Of a DNA stretch of 64,000 nt, positions 1 to 13,659 are shown one piece after another. Source of the DNA: Paracoccus versutus (GTDB lineage Bacteria > Pseudomonadota > Alphaproteobacteria > Rhodobacterales > Rhodobacteraceae). The notes beneath the pieces were generated by a model. That model saw only the letters and a program-made list of their open reading frames with translations, was not told the DNA's origin and ran no database searches. Each line of letters begins with the position of its first letter. Within the stretch, counting starts at the first letter, position 1. A program made the translations under genes and the position numbers. The DNA lies in contig NZ_JRKO01000011.1 of NCBI RefSeq assembly GCF_000763885.1, forward strand, positions 43,221-107,220, read 5' to 3'.

Positions 1-2034
1 GGGGCGGGGCTGCGGGCGCGGCGCTTGAGCACCGGGCAGGTGCCGGGGTCGTTCATCACCACCTGGCAGCGCAGGCACAGCACGCATTCGTTGGGGTTGA
101 TCCGGCCCAGCGGGTCGATGGCGCCGACGGTGCATTTCGTCTCGCACAGCCGGCATTCGCGGCCGCATTGCGGGCGGCGCTTGAGCCAGTCGAAGATCTT
201 CAGCTTGGCCGGGATCGCCAGCCCCGCGCCCAGGGGACACAGGTAGCGGCAATAGAACCGCTCGATGAACAGCCCGCCCGCCAGCACCGCAAGCGCGAAC
301 AGCACGAAGGGCCAGGCGCGCAGGAAGCGCATCGAGATCGCGGTCTTGAACGGCTCGACCTCGGCCAGGATCAGCGCCTGCTCCATGCTGTAGAAGCTCA
401 GCGCGACGATGGCGACGAACAGCGTATACTTGATGACCCATAGCCGCTCGTGCAGGGCCTGGGGCACGGCAATCTGCCGCACCCCCAGCCGCTGGGCGGC
501 GGCGTTCATCAGCTCTTGCAGCGCGCCGAAGGGGCACAGCCAGCCGCAGAACACGCCGCGGCCCCAGAACAGCAGCCCCAGAGCGACGGCGGACCAGATC
601 AGGAAGATGATCGGCTCGATCAGGAAGGTCTCCCAGCGAAAGCCGGACAGCAGCGCGTTCAGGAAGGCCACCACCTGCACCACCGAAAGCTGGCCGTTCA
701 GCCCCCAGCCCAGCACGAAAAGCGTGGTGGCCAGAAAGCCCAGCCGCACGCGCCGCCACAGCATCGGCCGGCGCACCAGCGCCTCTTGCCCGAACAGGAT
801 CAGCGCCAGCACGAACAGCATGGCGCCGACGATGGCGATGCCGGGGATCTTCTTTTGCCAGAACTCCTGCCACAGCGGGACGGCGGGGGCCTCGGCGACG
901 GCATAGGCCGCGGGCAGGCGGATGGTGGCGCGGATGGGCAGCGTGCCTTCGCCCCCCGCGGCCAGCGGCCGGGTCGCCGTCACCACCAGGTCGAAGGGCC
1001 GGCGCGGGTCGATGCCGCCGGCGGCAGGGTCGATGTTCAGCCGGAACAGGCTGATTTCCTTGAAGGCCGGTGCGTCGGCCAGCGCCAGCGTCTCGGCCAT
1101 GACGAAATCGCCGTCGCCCGGCTCGATCCGCAGCGCGCCCTGTTCGAAGGCGATGCGCTCGAACCGGCCCGAGCGGCGCCATTCCGTGCCGCGCGGGCTG
1201 TAGAGGCCGCGCGACAGCACCGCCACCAGCGCCTGTCCCGGCTGCAAGGCGCCCACGGCGGCGGTGAAGTCCTGCGCGCCCAAGAGGTTGCGCCCGACGG
1301 TCGGCGGGTCGATCAGCCCGGCATAAAGGTCGAGGAAGGGCGCCTCCGATGGCTCGACCGGCACCTTGGCGCCGGCAAAGGCCCGCGCCGCCTCGGCCAT
1401 CGAGACCGAGGCATGGCCGAATGCCCCCTCGGCCAGCAGTTCGGCCCAGGTGGCGGGGCGGTAGCCCACGCGGTCGATGCCGCCGCCGCCCAGCCCCTGC
1501 GCCTGCGCCAGCACCCGGCCGCTGCGCAGGATGCCGTCGCGAATCACCCCGGTCGAGACCGTCGCGCGCGAGATCACCGGCGGCAACCCGCGATCCCGCC
1601 CTTGGCCCTGCGACAGGTCGACGCCGCGGAACCCGTCCACATAGGCGGCGATATGCGCCTGCGAGATCCCGAGGCTCAGCACCGGCTCGGTCTGGCGCAC
1701 CAGCCTGGCGCCGGCGATGACCCCCTTGGGCGTGACCGCGACCAGCACGTCCAGCGGCTTGCCGGAATAGCCGGTGGTCGCCGCGATCTCCCAGGTCGAG
1801 CCGATCATGCCCAGCGCCCGGCCGTCGCGGCTGACGCTCCAGCCCGGCACCGGGGTTTCGCGGCGGTCCAAGACCACCGGCCCGTCGGCGCCGAACAGCG
1901 CCTGCGCCAGCCGCGCGTCGGGGGCGGCGGGCGGTTCGGCCCAGGCGGGCAGAATCAGCAGGACCAGCGCCAGAAGCGCAGCCAGCAGGCGGCAGGGTGC
2001 AACAAGATATTTGACGGGCATCGCCATCCGCATC
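1..2034 (-). CDS. nirI: NirI, NosR/NirI-family membrane flavoprotein/iron-sulfur protein (C-terminus cut by window edge)
   Basis: NirI is an integral membrane protein of the NosR/NirI family, known to be needed for nirS expression in Paracoccus. Reading the minus strand from 2034 gives at least 678 residues with no stop before the window edge. Visible in order: a signal/anchor segment (LLAALLALVLLILPAWA), a periplasmic FMN-binding-type domain with the Ser/Thr-rich ISRATVST motif, several membrane helices, two CxxxCP motifs (GWLCPFG, CRYLCPLG) and a ferredoxin-like Cys cluster (CRLCETKC, CVLCLRC). In-frame ATGs exist at 2034, 2028 and 2022; 2034 was chosen because AGGA lies just upstream. It diverges from nirS across the FNR/NNR box. 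Only the last residues should be missing. Confidence 0.93.
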
Positions 2035-2076
2035 CCAGGGTTTTCCTGCTGATCGCGCGAATGCCGCAGCCCGGCC

Positions 2077-2090
2077 TTAACAATGGTCAA
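2077..2090. promoter_or_regulatory. FNR/NNR-type box between nirI and nirS
   Basis: The sequence TTAACAATGGTCAA is a near-perfect FNR-family dyad (TTGAC-N4-GTCAA type, one half-site carrying TTAAC). Its centre lies about 70 bases from the nirS start and about 50 from the nirI start, so a single site can serve both divergent promoters. In Paracoccus the nitric-oxide-responsive regulator NNR is known to act on the nirI-nirS intergenic region through such a box. The assignment to NNR rather than FnrP is inference. Confidence 0.85.
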
Positions 2091-2144
2091 AGCCTTGCGC
2101 GCAAATTCCGCACAGGAACGACGGGAACGCGCGCCAGCAAATAG

Positions 2145-3944
<1,800 letters not shown>

Positions 3945-3961
3945 GCGGTCACAACCCAGGT

Positions 3962-3979
3962 GGGGGCGTTCGCGCCCCC
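3962..3979 (+). terminator. Perfect GC hairpin with UUCG loop between nirS and nirE
   Basis: GGGGGCG, loop TTCG, CGCCCCC forms an extra-stable 7-bp hairpin 15 bases after the nirS stop and about 30 before nirE. There is no T-tract, so it is more likely a 3'-end stabiliser or partial terminator than a full one. It would let nirS mRNA accumulate above the biosynthetic genes. That role is inference. Confidence 0.55.
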
Positions 3980-4008
3980 GCCCCGGCAGTATTTCAATGG
4001 GGTTCGAC

Positions 4009-4869
4009 ATGGCCGGCAAGACGGTGACGGGCGGCGCGGCGCCAGGCATGGCCGCGCGCAACTTGAACGATGCGGCAGCGGGCAAGGCACGGATGGGCAG
4101 GGTCGATCTGATCGGCGCCGGTCCGGGCGACGCCGAGTTGCTGACGCTGCGGGCGCTGCGGCTTTTGCAGCAGGCGGATGTGGTGGTGCATGACCGGCTG
4201 GTCTCGGACGAGGTGATGGCCTGCATCCCCGCCCATGTCCGGCGCATCCCGGTGGGCAAGGCGGCGGGCTTCCATCCCGTGCCGCAGGATGAGATCAACG
4301 CGCTTCTGGTCGAGCTGGCCCTGTCCGGCCTGGCCGTGGCGCGGCTCAAGGGCGGCGATCCGACCATCTTCGGCCGCGGCGGCGAGGAGTTCGAGGCCGT
4401 GACCCGTGCCGGCATCCCCTGCGACTATGTGCCCGGCATCACCGCGGCGCAGGGCGCGGCGGCCTCGGCCCGGTTCCCGCTGACGCATCGCGGGCTGGCG
4501 ACCGGGCTGCGCCATGTCACCGGCCACCGGGCGCGGGACGCGGCGCTGGACCTCGACTGGGCCTCGCTGGCCGATCCGAAGACCACGCTGGCCGTCTACA
4601 TGGGCGCGGCGAACATGGCCGAGATCGCGGCCCAGCTGATCCGCCACGGCATGCCGGCCGACCTGCCGGTGCTGGCCGTGTCGCAGGCCAGCACCCCGCA
4701 GGAACGGCGGCTGCGCGCCACGCTGTCGGGCATCGCCGCCGCCCTGGCGCGCGAGCCGCTGCCGGCGCCGGTGCTGTTCATCGTCGGCCATGTCGCGGCA
4801 ATGGCCGAGGATTGCGCCCTGCCGCAGGGGCTTTACCGCCCGGAATGGCGGCTGGTGGCGCATGGCTAG
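4009..4869 (+). CDS. nirE: Uroporphyrinogen-III C-methyltransferase of the heme d1 pathway
   Basis: NirE uses two S-adenosylmethionines to methylate uroporphyrinogen III at C2 and C7, giving precorrin-2, the entry point for heme d1. The SUMT family marks are present: a glycine-rich GAGPGDAELLTLRALR near the N-terminus, HDRLVSDEV, the VARLKGGDPTIFGRGGEE loop, and the PGITAAQGAAA SAM-binding segment. The start at 4009 (286 residues) is preferred because GGGG lies 5 bases upstream; an in-frame ATG at 3997 adds four residues but has no ribosome-binding site. The last 8 bases overlap nirC. The same product also feeds cobalamin, relevant to the cob locus at 44-57 kb. Confidence 0.97.
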   Translation: MAGKTVTGGAAPGMAARNLNDAAAGKARMGRVDLIGAGPGDAELLTLRALRLLQQADVVVHDRLVSDEVMACIPAHVRRIPVGKAAGFHPVPQDEINALLVELALSGLAVARLKGGDPTIFGRGGEEFEAVTRAGIPCDYVPGITAAQGAAASARFPLTHRGLATGLRHVTGHRARDAALDLDWASLADPKTTLAVYMGAANMAEIAAQLIRHGMPADLPVLAVSQASTPQERRLRATLSGIAAALAREPLPAPVLFIVGHVAAMAEDCALPQGLYRPEWRLVAHG

Positions 4870-5173
4870 GCTGGCGCTCCTGCTGGTGCTGCTGGCCGGG
4901 ACCGCTGCGGCGGGCCCGCCCGATGCCGCGCGGCAGGACCAGCTGCGCCATCTGGTGCGGCAGGATTGCGGCTCGTGCCACGGCTTGCGGCTGACCGGCG
5001 GGCTCGGCCGGCCGATCACCGCCCAGGCGCTGGCCGGGCGCGATGCCGAGGATCTGAGCGGCGTGATCCTGGACGGCATGCCCGGCACCGCCATGCCCGG
5101 CTGGCGCCCGCTGCTGACCGAGGACGAGGCGCGCTGGATCGCCGATTACCTTCTGACGACGGAGACGCAATGA
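4862..5173 (+). CDS. nirC: NirC, small periplasmic c-type cytochrome
   Basis: A 103-residue monoheme cytochrome c with a signal peptide (ARLALLLVLLAGTAAAG) and the heme motif CGSCH at residues 36-40. The likely distal Met ligand lies in the GMPGTAMPGW segment. In the family, NirC is a periplasmic electron carrier that can donate electrons to cytochrome cd1 and takes part in heme d1 maturation. The start ATG lies inside the end of nirE (8-base overlap). The stop TGA abuts the nirF start, indicating translational coupling. Confidence 0.95.
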   Translation: MARLALLLVLLAGTAAAGPPDAARQDQLRHLVRQDCGSCHGLRLTGGLGRPITAQALAGRDAEDLSGVILDGMPGTAMPGWRPLLTEDEARWIADYLLTTETQ

Positions 5174-6321
5174 TGCTCAAGCCATTCCTGGCCGCCCTGA
5201 TGATCGCCAGCCCGGCGCTGGCCGACGCGTTGCGCGGCACCGGCGACCTGGGCCTGGTGGTCGAGCGCGAGGCCGGCTCGCTGCTGGTCGTGGACCGCAG
5301 CGAACGCGCCGCGCTCGGCCGGATCGAGGGGCTGGGCGACCTGTCCCACGCGAGCCTGGTCTATTCCCCCGACGAACGCTTCGCCTATGTCTTCGGCCGC
5401 GACGGCGGGCTGACCAAGGTCGACATCCTGACCCGGCAGGTGGTCCGCCGCGTGGTGCAGGCCGGCAATTCCATCGGCGGCGCCATCTCGGACGACGGCC
5501 GTCTGGTCGCGGTCGCGAATTACGAGCCGGGCGGCGTCAAGGTCTTCGACGCCGAGACGCTGGAGTTGGTGGCGGACGTGCCGATGGGCTCCAAGACCGT
5601 GGGCATCGCCGATGCGCCCGGCTCGCGCTTCGTGGTGGCTACCTGGGACACGGGCGAGGTCTGGATCCTCGACCATTCCGCCGATCCGGCGCAGCCTGCG
5701 GTGACGACGCTGGAAGGCATCGGCGCCAACCCCTATGACGCGCTGCTGACCGGCGACGGGCGGCACTATATCGTCGGGCTCTTCGGCGAAAAGGGACTGA
5801 CGCAGGTCGACCTGTGGCAAGACCCGCCCAAGGTCACGCGCTTCCTGCCCGACTACGGCAAGGACCAGCCCGACCTGCCGGTCTACAAGATGCCGCATCT
5901 GCAAGGCTGGACCCTGGCCGACGGGCTTTTCGCCCTGCCTGCCGTGGGGCTGCACCAGCTGCTTTGGGTCGATGCCGACGGGCTGGCCGAGATCGGCCGC
6001 ACCGAGCTGGCCGGCCAGCCGGTCTTTGCCCTGGCCCGCCCCGACCAGCGCGAGGTCTGGGTGAACTTCGCCCCGCCCGACAACGACAAGCTGCAGGTGG
6101 TGGACGTGCTGACCCACGAGGTTCTGGACACGCTGACCCCCGGCAAGGGTGTGCTGCACATGGAATTCGCCCCCCGCGGGCGCGAGGTCTGGCTGTCGGT
6201 CCGCGACGAGAACCGGGTCGAGATCCGCGACACCCGCACCCGCGAGGTTCTGGGCGAGATCGAGGCCCGCGCGCCCTCGGGCATCTTCTTCACCGATCGC
6301 GCGCATCGCACGGGGTTATGA
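5170..6321 (+). CDS. nirF: NirF, heme d1 biosynthesis beta-propeller protein
   Basis: NirF is required for heme d1 synthesis; it is a beta-propeller protein related to the d1 domain of NirS, acting late in the pathway. The 383-residue product has a signal-like N-terminus (LKPFLAALMIASPALA) that suggests export, then repeats such as LVYSPDERFAYVFGRDGG and VAVANYEPGGVKVFD. No heme c motif is present, as expected. Two adjacent ATGs (5170, 5173) are possible and both overlap the nirC stop. The gene ends two bases before the nirDL start. Confidence 0.96.
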   Translation: MMLKPFLAALMIASPALADALRGTGDLGLVVEREAGSLLVVDRSERAALGRIEGLGDLSHASLVYSPDERFAYVFGRDGGLTKVDILTRQVVRRVVQAGNSIGGAISDDGRLVAVANYEPGGVKVFDAETLELVADVPMGSKTVGIADAPGSRFVVATWDTGEVWILDHSADPAQPAVTTLEGIGANPYDALLTGDGRHYIVGLFGEKGLTQVDLWQDPPKVTRFLPDYGKDQPDLPVYKMPHLQGWTLADGLFALPAVGLHQLLWVDADGLAEIGRTELAGQPVFALARPDQREVWVNFAPPDNDKLQVVDVLTHEVLDTLTPGKGVLHMEFAPRGREVWLSVRDENRVEIRDTRTREVLGEIEARAPSGIFFTDRAHRTGL

Positions 6322-6322
6322 C

Positions 6323-7297
6323 ATGGATGATCTGGACCTGCGCCTGCTGGACGGTTTCCAGCGCGACCTGCCGCTGGAGACCCGGCCCTTCGCCGCCATC
6401 GCCCACCGCCTCGACACCAGCGAGGCCGAGGTGATCGCCCGCCTGACCCGCCTGCGCGACGAGGGGCTGATCGCCCGCATCGGCGCCACCTGCCGGCCGA
6501 ACACCGCCGGCGCCTCGACGCTCGCCGCGCTGCGCGTGCCGGTGCGGCGCATCGACAAGGTCGCGGCGCTGGTCGGGGCCGAGCCCGGCGTCAACCACGC
6601 CTATCTGCGCGAGGGCAGCGACTGGAACCTGTGGTTCGTCGCCACCGCCCCCGATGCCGCCGCGCTGGAGGAAAGCCTGGCCCGGATCGAGACGGCGACG
6701 GGGCTGCTGCCCTTGTCGCTGCCGCTGGTGCGGGCCTTCAACATCGACCTGGGCTTTCCGCTGCTCGGCCCGCGCCGCGCCATGGCGCTGGACCGGCCCG
6801 CCGACCTGGCCGCGCTGCGCCCGCGCGACAAGGCGCTGATGCAGGCGCTGACCACCGGGCTGGCGCTGGTGCCGCGCCCCTTCGTCGCGCTGGGACAGGC
6901 GCTGCACCGCAGCGAGGCCGAGGTGATCTCGCGCATCCGCGCGCTGGCCGAGGCCCGCATCCTGACCCGCGTCGGCGTGATCGTGCGCCATCGCGCGCTC
7001 GGCTGGACCCAGAACGCCATGGTGGTCTGGCGCCTGCCCGAAGCCGCGGTCGAGGCCGCCGGCACGGCGCTGGCCGGGGTTCCCGGCGTGACGCTGTGCT
7101 ATCAGCGCCGCTGCGTGCCGGGGCTGTGGAGCTGGCCGCTGTTCTGCATGATCCACGCCCGCTCGCGCGCCGAGGCGATGGAGGTGCTGGTCCAGGCCCG
7201 CGCCCTGCCCGAACTGCAAGGCGTGCCGCATCGCATCCTGTTCTCGACCCGCTGCTTTCGCCAGCGGGGCGCCGTCATCGCCGAGGTTGCCGCATGA
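6323..7297 (+). CDS. nirDL: NirDL, fused siroheme decarboxylase subunits
   Basis: 324 residues made of two related AsnC/Lrp-like halves (about 1-150 and 165-324), each with a winged-helix-like start (LDLRLLDGFQRDLPLETRPF; KALMQALTTGLALVPRPF) and a ferredoxin-like domain. This is the natural fusion of NirD and NirL known in Paracoccus. With NirG and NirH it belongs to the siroheme decarboxylase that turns 12,18-didecarboxysiroheme precursors toward heme d1. The stop overlaps the nirG start by ATGA. The start at 6323 follows the nirF stop directly. The second half matches NirL by position; I did not align it. Confidence 0.93.
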   Translation: MDDLDLRLLDGFQRDLPLETRPFAAIAHRLDTSEAEVIARLTRLRDEGLIARIGATCRPNTAGASTLAALRVPVRRIDKVAALVGAEPGVNHAYLREGSDWNLWFVATAPDAAALEESLARIETATGLLPLSLPLVRAFNIDLGFPLLGPRRAMALDRPADLAALRPRDKALMQALTTGLALVPRPFVALGQALHRSEAEVISRIRALAEARILTRVGVIVRHRALGWTQNAMVVWRLPEAAVEAAGTALAGVPGVTLCYQRRCVPGLWSWPLFCMIHARSRAEAMEVLVQARALPELQGVPHRILFSTRCFRQRGAVIAEVAA

Positions 7298-7767
7298 GCC
7301 GCCAGACCCTGCCCCCCGAGGCGCTGGACGATACCGACCGCGCCATCCTGAACAGCCTGCAAGAGGGGTTTCCGCTGACCCCCCGCCCCTTCGACGATGC
7401 CGGCGCGGCGCTTGGCCTGACCGGCGCCGAACTGATCGGGCGGCTCGAACGCCTGCGCGCGATCGGCGCCATCACCCGCTTCGGCCCGTTCTACGACGCC
7501 GCGGCGATGGGCGGGGCCTTCTGCCTTTGCGCGCTTTCCGCGCCGCAGGCGGATTTCGACCGCATCGCCGATCTGGTCAACGCCCATCCCGAGGTGGCGC
7601 ATAACTATGCCCGCGACCATGCGCTGAACATGTGGTTCGTGCTGGCCACCGCCACGCCCGAAGCCATCGCCGAGACCGCCGGGCAGATCGAGGCCGAGAC
7701 CGGGCTGACCGTCTGGCGCTTTCCCAAGCTGCGGGAGTTCTTCATCGGCTTTCGGGTGGCGGCATGA
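7294..7767 (+). CDS. nirG: NirG, siroheme decarboxylase subunit
   Basis: A 157-residue AsnC-like protein with an N-terminal helix-turn-helix-like segment (DDTDRAILNSLQEGFPLTPRPF) and the characteristic ITRFGPFYDAAAMGGAF and HNYARDHALNMWFVLAT segments. The end FPKLREFFIGFRV is typical of NirG. It forms part of the siroheme decarboxylase complex in heme d1 synthesis. ATGA overlaps exist at both ends, with nirDL and nirH, so translation is coupled. Confidence 0.93.
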   Translation: MSRQTLPPEALDDTDRAILNSLQEGFPLTPRPFDDAGAALGLTGAELIGRLERLRAIGAITRFGPFYDAAAMGGAFCLCALSAPQADFDRIADLVNAHPEVAHNYARDHALNMWFVLATATPEAIAETAGQIEAETGLTVWRFPKLREFFIGFRVAA

Positions 7768-8246
7768 CGGTCCTGGACGATACCGACCGCCGGCTGATCG
7801 CCGCGACGCAAGCCGGGCTGCCGCTGGTCGAGGCGCCTTATGCCCGGATCGCCGCCGACCTGGGCCTCACCGAAACGCAGGTCATCACCAGGCTGTCGGT
7901 CCTGCACGCGCGCGGCGTGATCCGCCGCATCGCCATCGCGCCCAACCACTACGCGCTGGGAATGACCGCGAACGGCATGAGCGTCTGGGACGTCGAGGAC
8001 GCGCAGGCGGCCGGCCTTGGCGAAAAGGTGGGCGCGCTGGATTTCGTGACGCATTGCTACCTGCGGCCGCGCGCGCCGGTCTGGCGCTACAACCTGTTCG
8101 CCATGCTGCACGGCCAGAGCCGCGCCGAGGTCGAGCAAAAGCGCGCCCAGGTCCGCGCGCTGCTGGGCGCCGCCTGCCGGGCCGACGACATCCTCTATTC
8201 CACCCGGATCCTGAAAAAGACCGGCCTGCGCCTGAAGGACGGCTAA
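7764..8246 (+). CDS. nirH: NirH, siroheme decarboxylase subunit
   Basis: 160 residues of the same AsnC/Lrp-like family as NirG and NirDL. It shows VLDDTDRRLIAATQAGLPLV at the N-terminus, the central RRIAIAPNHYALGMTANGMSVWDV and a C-terminal segment ILYSTRILKKTGLRLK. NirH acts with NirDL and NirG as siroheme decarboxylase. Its start overlaps nirG by four bases and nirJ follows after 12 bases. Confidence 0.93.
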   Translation: MTVLDDTDRRLIAATQAGLPLVEAPYARIAADLGLTETQVITRLSVLHARGVIRRIAIAPNHYALGMTANGMSVWDVEDAQAAGLGEKVGALDFVTHCYLRPRAPVWRYNLFAMLHGQSRAEVEQKRAQVRALLGAACRADDILYSTRILKKTGLRLKDG

Positions 8247-8258
8247 GAAAGGCAAACC

Positions 8259-9482
8259 ATGTTCCGCCTGACCCAATACATGCAGCAGCTTCTGGACCCC
8301 TCGCCGCCGCGCCGCCGCAGCCGGCCGGATGCGGTCCGCCCGGTGGTGATCTGGAACCTGACGCGCAGCTGCAACCTGAAATGCCGCCATTGCTATACCG
8401 TCTCGGCCGACCGGCCGTTTCCGGGCGAGCTTTCGCATGACCAGGCCATGGCGGTGCTGCGGGATCTGTCGGATTTCCGCATCCCGGCGCTGATCCTGTC
8501 GGGGGGCGAGCCGATGTCGCGCTTCGACTTCTGGGAACTGGCGGCCGAGGCGCGGCGGCTGGATTTCCGCCACCTGTCGCTGTCGACCAACGGCACCAAG
8601 ATCAATGCGCAGAACGTGGACCGGCTGGCCGGGCTGGGCTTCGACTATGTCGGCATCTCGCTGGACGGGATCGGCGCGGTGAACGACTGGTTCCGCGGCG
8701 TCGAGGGCGCCTTCGACCAGGCGCTGGCCGGCGTGCGCGCCTGCAAGGCGCAGGGCGTCAAGGTGGGCCTGCGCTTCACCATCACCGAGGGCAATGCCCA
8801 TCACCTGCCCGCCATGCTGGACCTGTGCCGCGACGAGGGCGTGGACAAGTTCTACCTGTCGCATCTGGTCTATGCCGGTCGCGGCGACAAGCACCGGGGC
8901 GAGGATACCGAGCATGCCCGCACCCGCCGCGCCATGGACCTGCTGATCGCCCGCGCCTGGCAGGCGGTCGAGCAAGGCGAGCCGCTGGAGGTCGTCACCG
9001 GCAACAACGACGCCGATGCGGTCTATTTCCTGCGTTGGGCCGAGACGCGCTTTGCACCCGCCGCCGTCGCGCATCTGCGCGCGCATCTGGAGGCCTGGGG
9101 CGGCAATTCCTCGGGGCTCGGGGTCGGCAACATCGACCCGCAGGGCCGCGTCCATCCCGATACCTATTGGTCGGACTATACGCTGGGCTCGGTCAAGGAA
9201 CGGCCGTTTTCCGCGATCTGGACCGGGGACGACCCAATCCTGGCCACGCTGCGCACCCGGCCGCGGCCGCTGAAGGGGCGCTGCGGCGCCTGCGCCTATC
9301 AGGCGGTCTGCGGCGGCAATACCCGCATCCGCGCGCTGCAACTGACCGGCGACCCATGGGCCGAAGACCCGGCCTGCTATCTCTCAGGCTCCGAGATCGG
9401 CGCCGAGGGCGCCGACCAGGGCCGCCTTGCCGTCACGCCTTTCCGGGGAAAAAGCCATGATCCGGCCCATCGTTTCCTTTAG
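8259..9482 (+). CDS. nirJ: NirJ, radical SAM enzyme of heme d1 synthesis
   Basis: 407 residues. The radical SAM motif CNLKCRHC places the 4Fe-4S ligands at Cys38, Cys42 and Cys45, followed by the SAM-binding LSGGEPM. A C-terminal SPASM-like Cys cluster ([12 protein letters not shown], then DPAC) suggests a second iron-sulfur cluster. In the family NirJ removes the two propionate side chains of the siroheme-derived intermediate. AAGAAAGG precedes the ATG. The end overlaps the start of nirN by 26 bases in another frame. Confidence 0.96.
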   Translation: MFRLTQYMQQLLDPSPPRRRSRPDAVRPVVIWNLTRSCNLKCRHCYTVSADRPFPGELSHDQAMAVLRDLSDFRIPALILSGGEPMSRFDFWELAAEARRLDFRHLSLSTNGTKINAQNVDRLAGLGFDYVGISLDGIGAVNDWFRGVEGAFDQALAGVRACKAQGVKVGLRFTITEGNAHHLPAMLDLCRDEGVDKFYLSHLVYAGRGDKHRGEDTEHARTRRAMDLLIARAWQAVEQGEPLEVVTGNNDADAVYFLRWAETRFAPAAVAHLRAHLEAWGGNSSGLGVGNIDPQGRVHPDTYWSDYTLGSVKERPFSAIWTGDDPILATLRTRPRPLKGRCGACAYQAVCGGNTRIRALQLTGDPWAEDPACYLSGSEIGAEGADQGRLAVTPFRGKSHDPAHRFL

Positions 9483-10911
9483 CCTGCTGCTTGCCCTGCC
9501 GCTGGCGGCGCAGGCCGACCCGGCCACCGATTACGCCGAGCATTGCGCCGCCTGCCATGGCGAGGACCGGCTGGGCGGCACCGGCCCGGCGCTGATCCCC
9601 GAGACGCTGGGGCGCGTGAAGGTCATCGACGGGGTGATCGCCCAAGGCAGGGTCTCGACCCAGATGGAGGGCTTTGCCGACCGGCTGTCGCCCGAGGCCA
9701 TCGCGGCTCTGGTCGGCTATGTCACCGCACCGTTGGACCACCGCCCGGACTGGAGCGCCGAGCAGATCGCCGCCAGCCGCGAGATGAATGCCGACTACCA
9801 CCCGGCGGACAAGCCGGTCTTTGCCGCCGATCCGCTGAACATCACCCTGGTGGTGGAGACCGGCGACCATCACGTCAGCGTGCTGGACGGCGACACGTTC
9901 GAGGTCCTGGACCGCTTCGCCACCCCCTTCGCCGTGCATGGCGGGCCGAAGTTCAGCCCCGACGGGCGCTTCGTCTACATCATGTCGCGCGACGGCTGGG
10001 TGCAGAAATACGACATCTGGTCGCTGGCCGAGGTCGGCCGCATCCGCGCCGCGCTGAACAGCCGCAACATCGCCATCAGCCCGGACGGCCAGCGCATCGC
10101 GGTCGCGAACTACCTGCCCGAAAGCCTGACCATCCTGGACGCCGACCTGAATCCGCTGCGGCTGATCGAGACCGAGGTCGGCGGCACCCCCAGCCGGGTC
10201 AGCGCCGTCTACCAGGCGCCGCAGCGCCGCAGCTTCGTGCTGGCGCTGAAGGACGCACCCGAGATCTGGGAGGTGGCGACCGCCGACCTGGCCATCCGCC
10301 GCATCCCGATCGACGAGCCGCTGGACGATTTCTTCTTCTCGCCCGACTACCGCCAGCTGATCGGCGCCAACCGGGCGGGCGACAAGGGCGTGGTGATCGA
10401 CCTGGACGACGGGCACAAGGTGGCGGAACTGCCCTTGCCGGGGATGCCGCACCTGGGCTCGGGCATCACCTGGGAACGGGGCGGCCGCCGCGTCATGGCC
10501 ACCCCGCATCTGGGCGAGGGGGTGATCTCGGTCATCGACATGCAGGACTGGAGCCTGGTCAAGCAGATCAAGACCGACGGCCCCGGCTTCTTCCTGCGCG
10601 GCCATGCCGCCAGCCCCTATGTCTGGGCGGACGTCTTCTTCGGCCCGCACAAGGACGAGATGCATGTCATCGACAAGGAGACGCTGGAAATCGTCAAGAC
10701 GCTGGCGCCCTTTCCCGGCCAGACCTTCGCCCATAGCGAATTCACCCGCGACGGCAGACATGTCCTGGTCTCGTTGTGGGAGGACGAGGGCGCGGTCGTG
10801 GTCTATGATGCCGGGACGCTGGACGAGGTGAAACGGCTGCCGATGCGCAAGCCTTCGGGGAAATACAATGTCTGGAACAAGATCACCTTCGAGGACGGAA
10901 CCAGCCACTGA
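9457..10911 (+). CDS. nirN: NirN, periplasmic dihydro-heme d1 dehydrogenase
   Basis: NirN is a cytochrome cd1 paralogue that introduces the last double bond into heme d1 in the periplasm before transfer to NirS. The 484-residue precursor has a signal peptide ending AAQA, the heme c motif CAACH at residues 30-34, then a d1-type propeller with the NirS-like segments [15 protein letters not shown] and [11 protein letters not shown]. The C-terminus ([10 protein letters not shown]) resembles the end of NirS. It starts inside nirJ and is the last recognised gene of the nir unit. Confidence 0.95.
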   Translation: MIRPIVSFSLLLALPLAAQADPATDYAEHCAACHGEDRLGGTGPALIPETLGRVKVIDGVIAQGRVSTQMEGFADRLSPEAIAALVGYVTAPLDHRPDWSAEQIAASREMNADYHPADKPVFAADPLNITLVVETGDHHVSVLDGDTFEVLDRFATPFAVHGGPKFSPDGRFVYIMSRDGWVQKYDIWSLAEVGRIRAALNSRNIAISPDGQRIAVANYLPESLTILDADLNPLRLIETEVGGTPSRVSAVYQAPQRRSFVLALKDAPEIWEVATADLAIRRIPIDEPLDDFFFSPDYRQLIGANRAGDKGVVIDLDDGHKVAELPLPGMPHLGSGITWERGGRRVMATPHLGEGVISVIDMQDWSLVKQIKTDGPGFFLRGHAASPYVWADVFFGPHKDEMHVIDKETLEIVKTLAPFPGQTFAHSEFTRDGRHVLVSLWEDEGAVVVYDAGTLDEVKRLPMRKPSGKYNVWNKITFEDGTSH

Positions 10912-11134
10912 CGGCTGGCCGGCCTGGAAACTGGCGCTGCTGTTCTATCCCTTCGCGGCGGCGGCGGTCTGGATCAACCTGTTCATGCTGTCGCTTCTGG
11001 CCAGCTGGATCGGCCTGCCGGTGCTGCCGCCGATGCAGGCCGCCGGCGCCGCGCTGCTTCTGGGCGTGCCGGCGGGCTGGGCCTCGGGGCGCTGGATCCG
11101 CAGCCTGATGGACCGCGCCCGGCCGCGCGACTGA
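10868..11134 (+). CDS. Small two-helix membrane protein overlapping the end of nirN
   Basis: 88 residues of unknown function. After a polar N-terminus of about 22 residues there are two hydrophobic segments (LALLFYPFAAAAVWINLFML and AAGAALLLGVPAGWASG), then a basic tail. The only in-frame ATG lies 44 bases inside nirN and has GGGGAA about 6 bases upstream, so a real overlapping start is plausible. The position makes co-transcription with the nir genes likely. No family was recognised; a role in d1 assembly is only a guess. Confidence 0.6.
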   Translation: MSGTRSPSRTEPATDGWPAWKLALLFYPFAAAAVWINLFMLSLLASWIGLPVLPPMQAAGAALLLGVPAGWASGRWIRSLMDRARPRD

Positions 11135-11202
11135 CCCTTTTCACCGGAAAGGCGGCCCCCCTGCGCCCGGCCGGCGCAAAGGGGCGCGAAACTGCGGCAC
11201 CC

Positions 11203-13560
<2,358 letters not shown>

Positions 13561-13628
13561 CCGGACTAAACCCCTGAGCGGCGCCCGGCGACGCTTGCCC
13601 AGGGGTTCGGTAGTGGTAACGATTGCAG

Positions 13629-13659
13629 CCCCAGGGACCGACGGTCCCTGGGGATTTTT
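13629..13659 (+). terminator. Rho-independent terminator after katG
   Basis: CCCCAGGGACC, loop GAC, GGTCCCTGGGG is a perfect 11-bp stem followed by ATTTTT. It lies 68 bases past the katG stop on the same strand. Confidence 0.92.

Noticed and set aside
450..2144. Long plus-strand open frame of 564 codons rich in Gln, Arg, Gly and His
   Set aside because: It is antisense to nirI, whose minus-strand reading shows membrane helices and Cys clusters; the plus-strand product has no domain sense.
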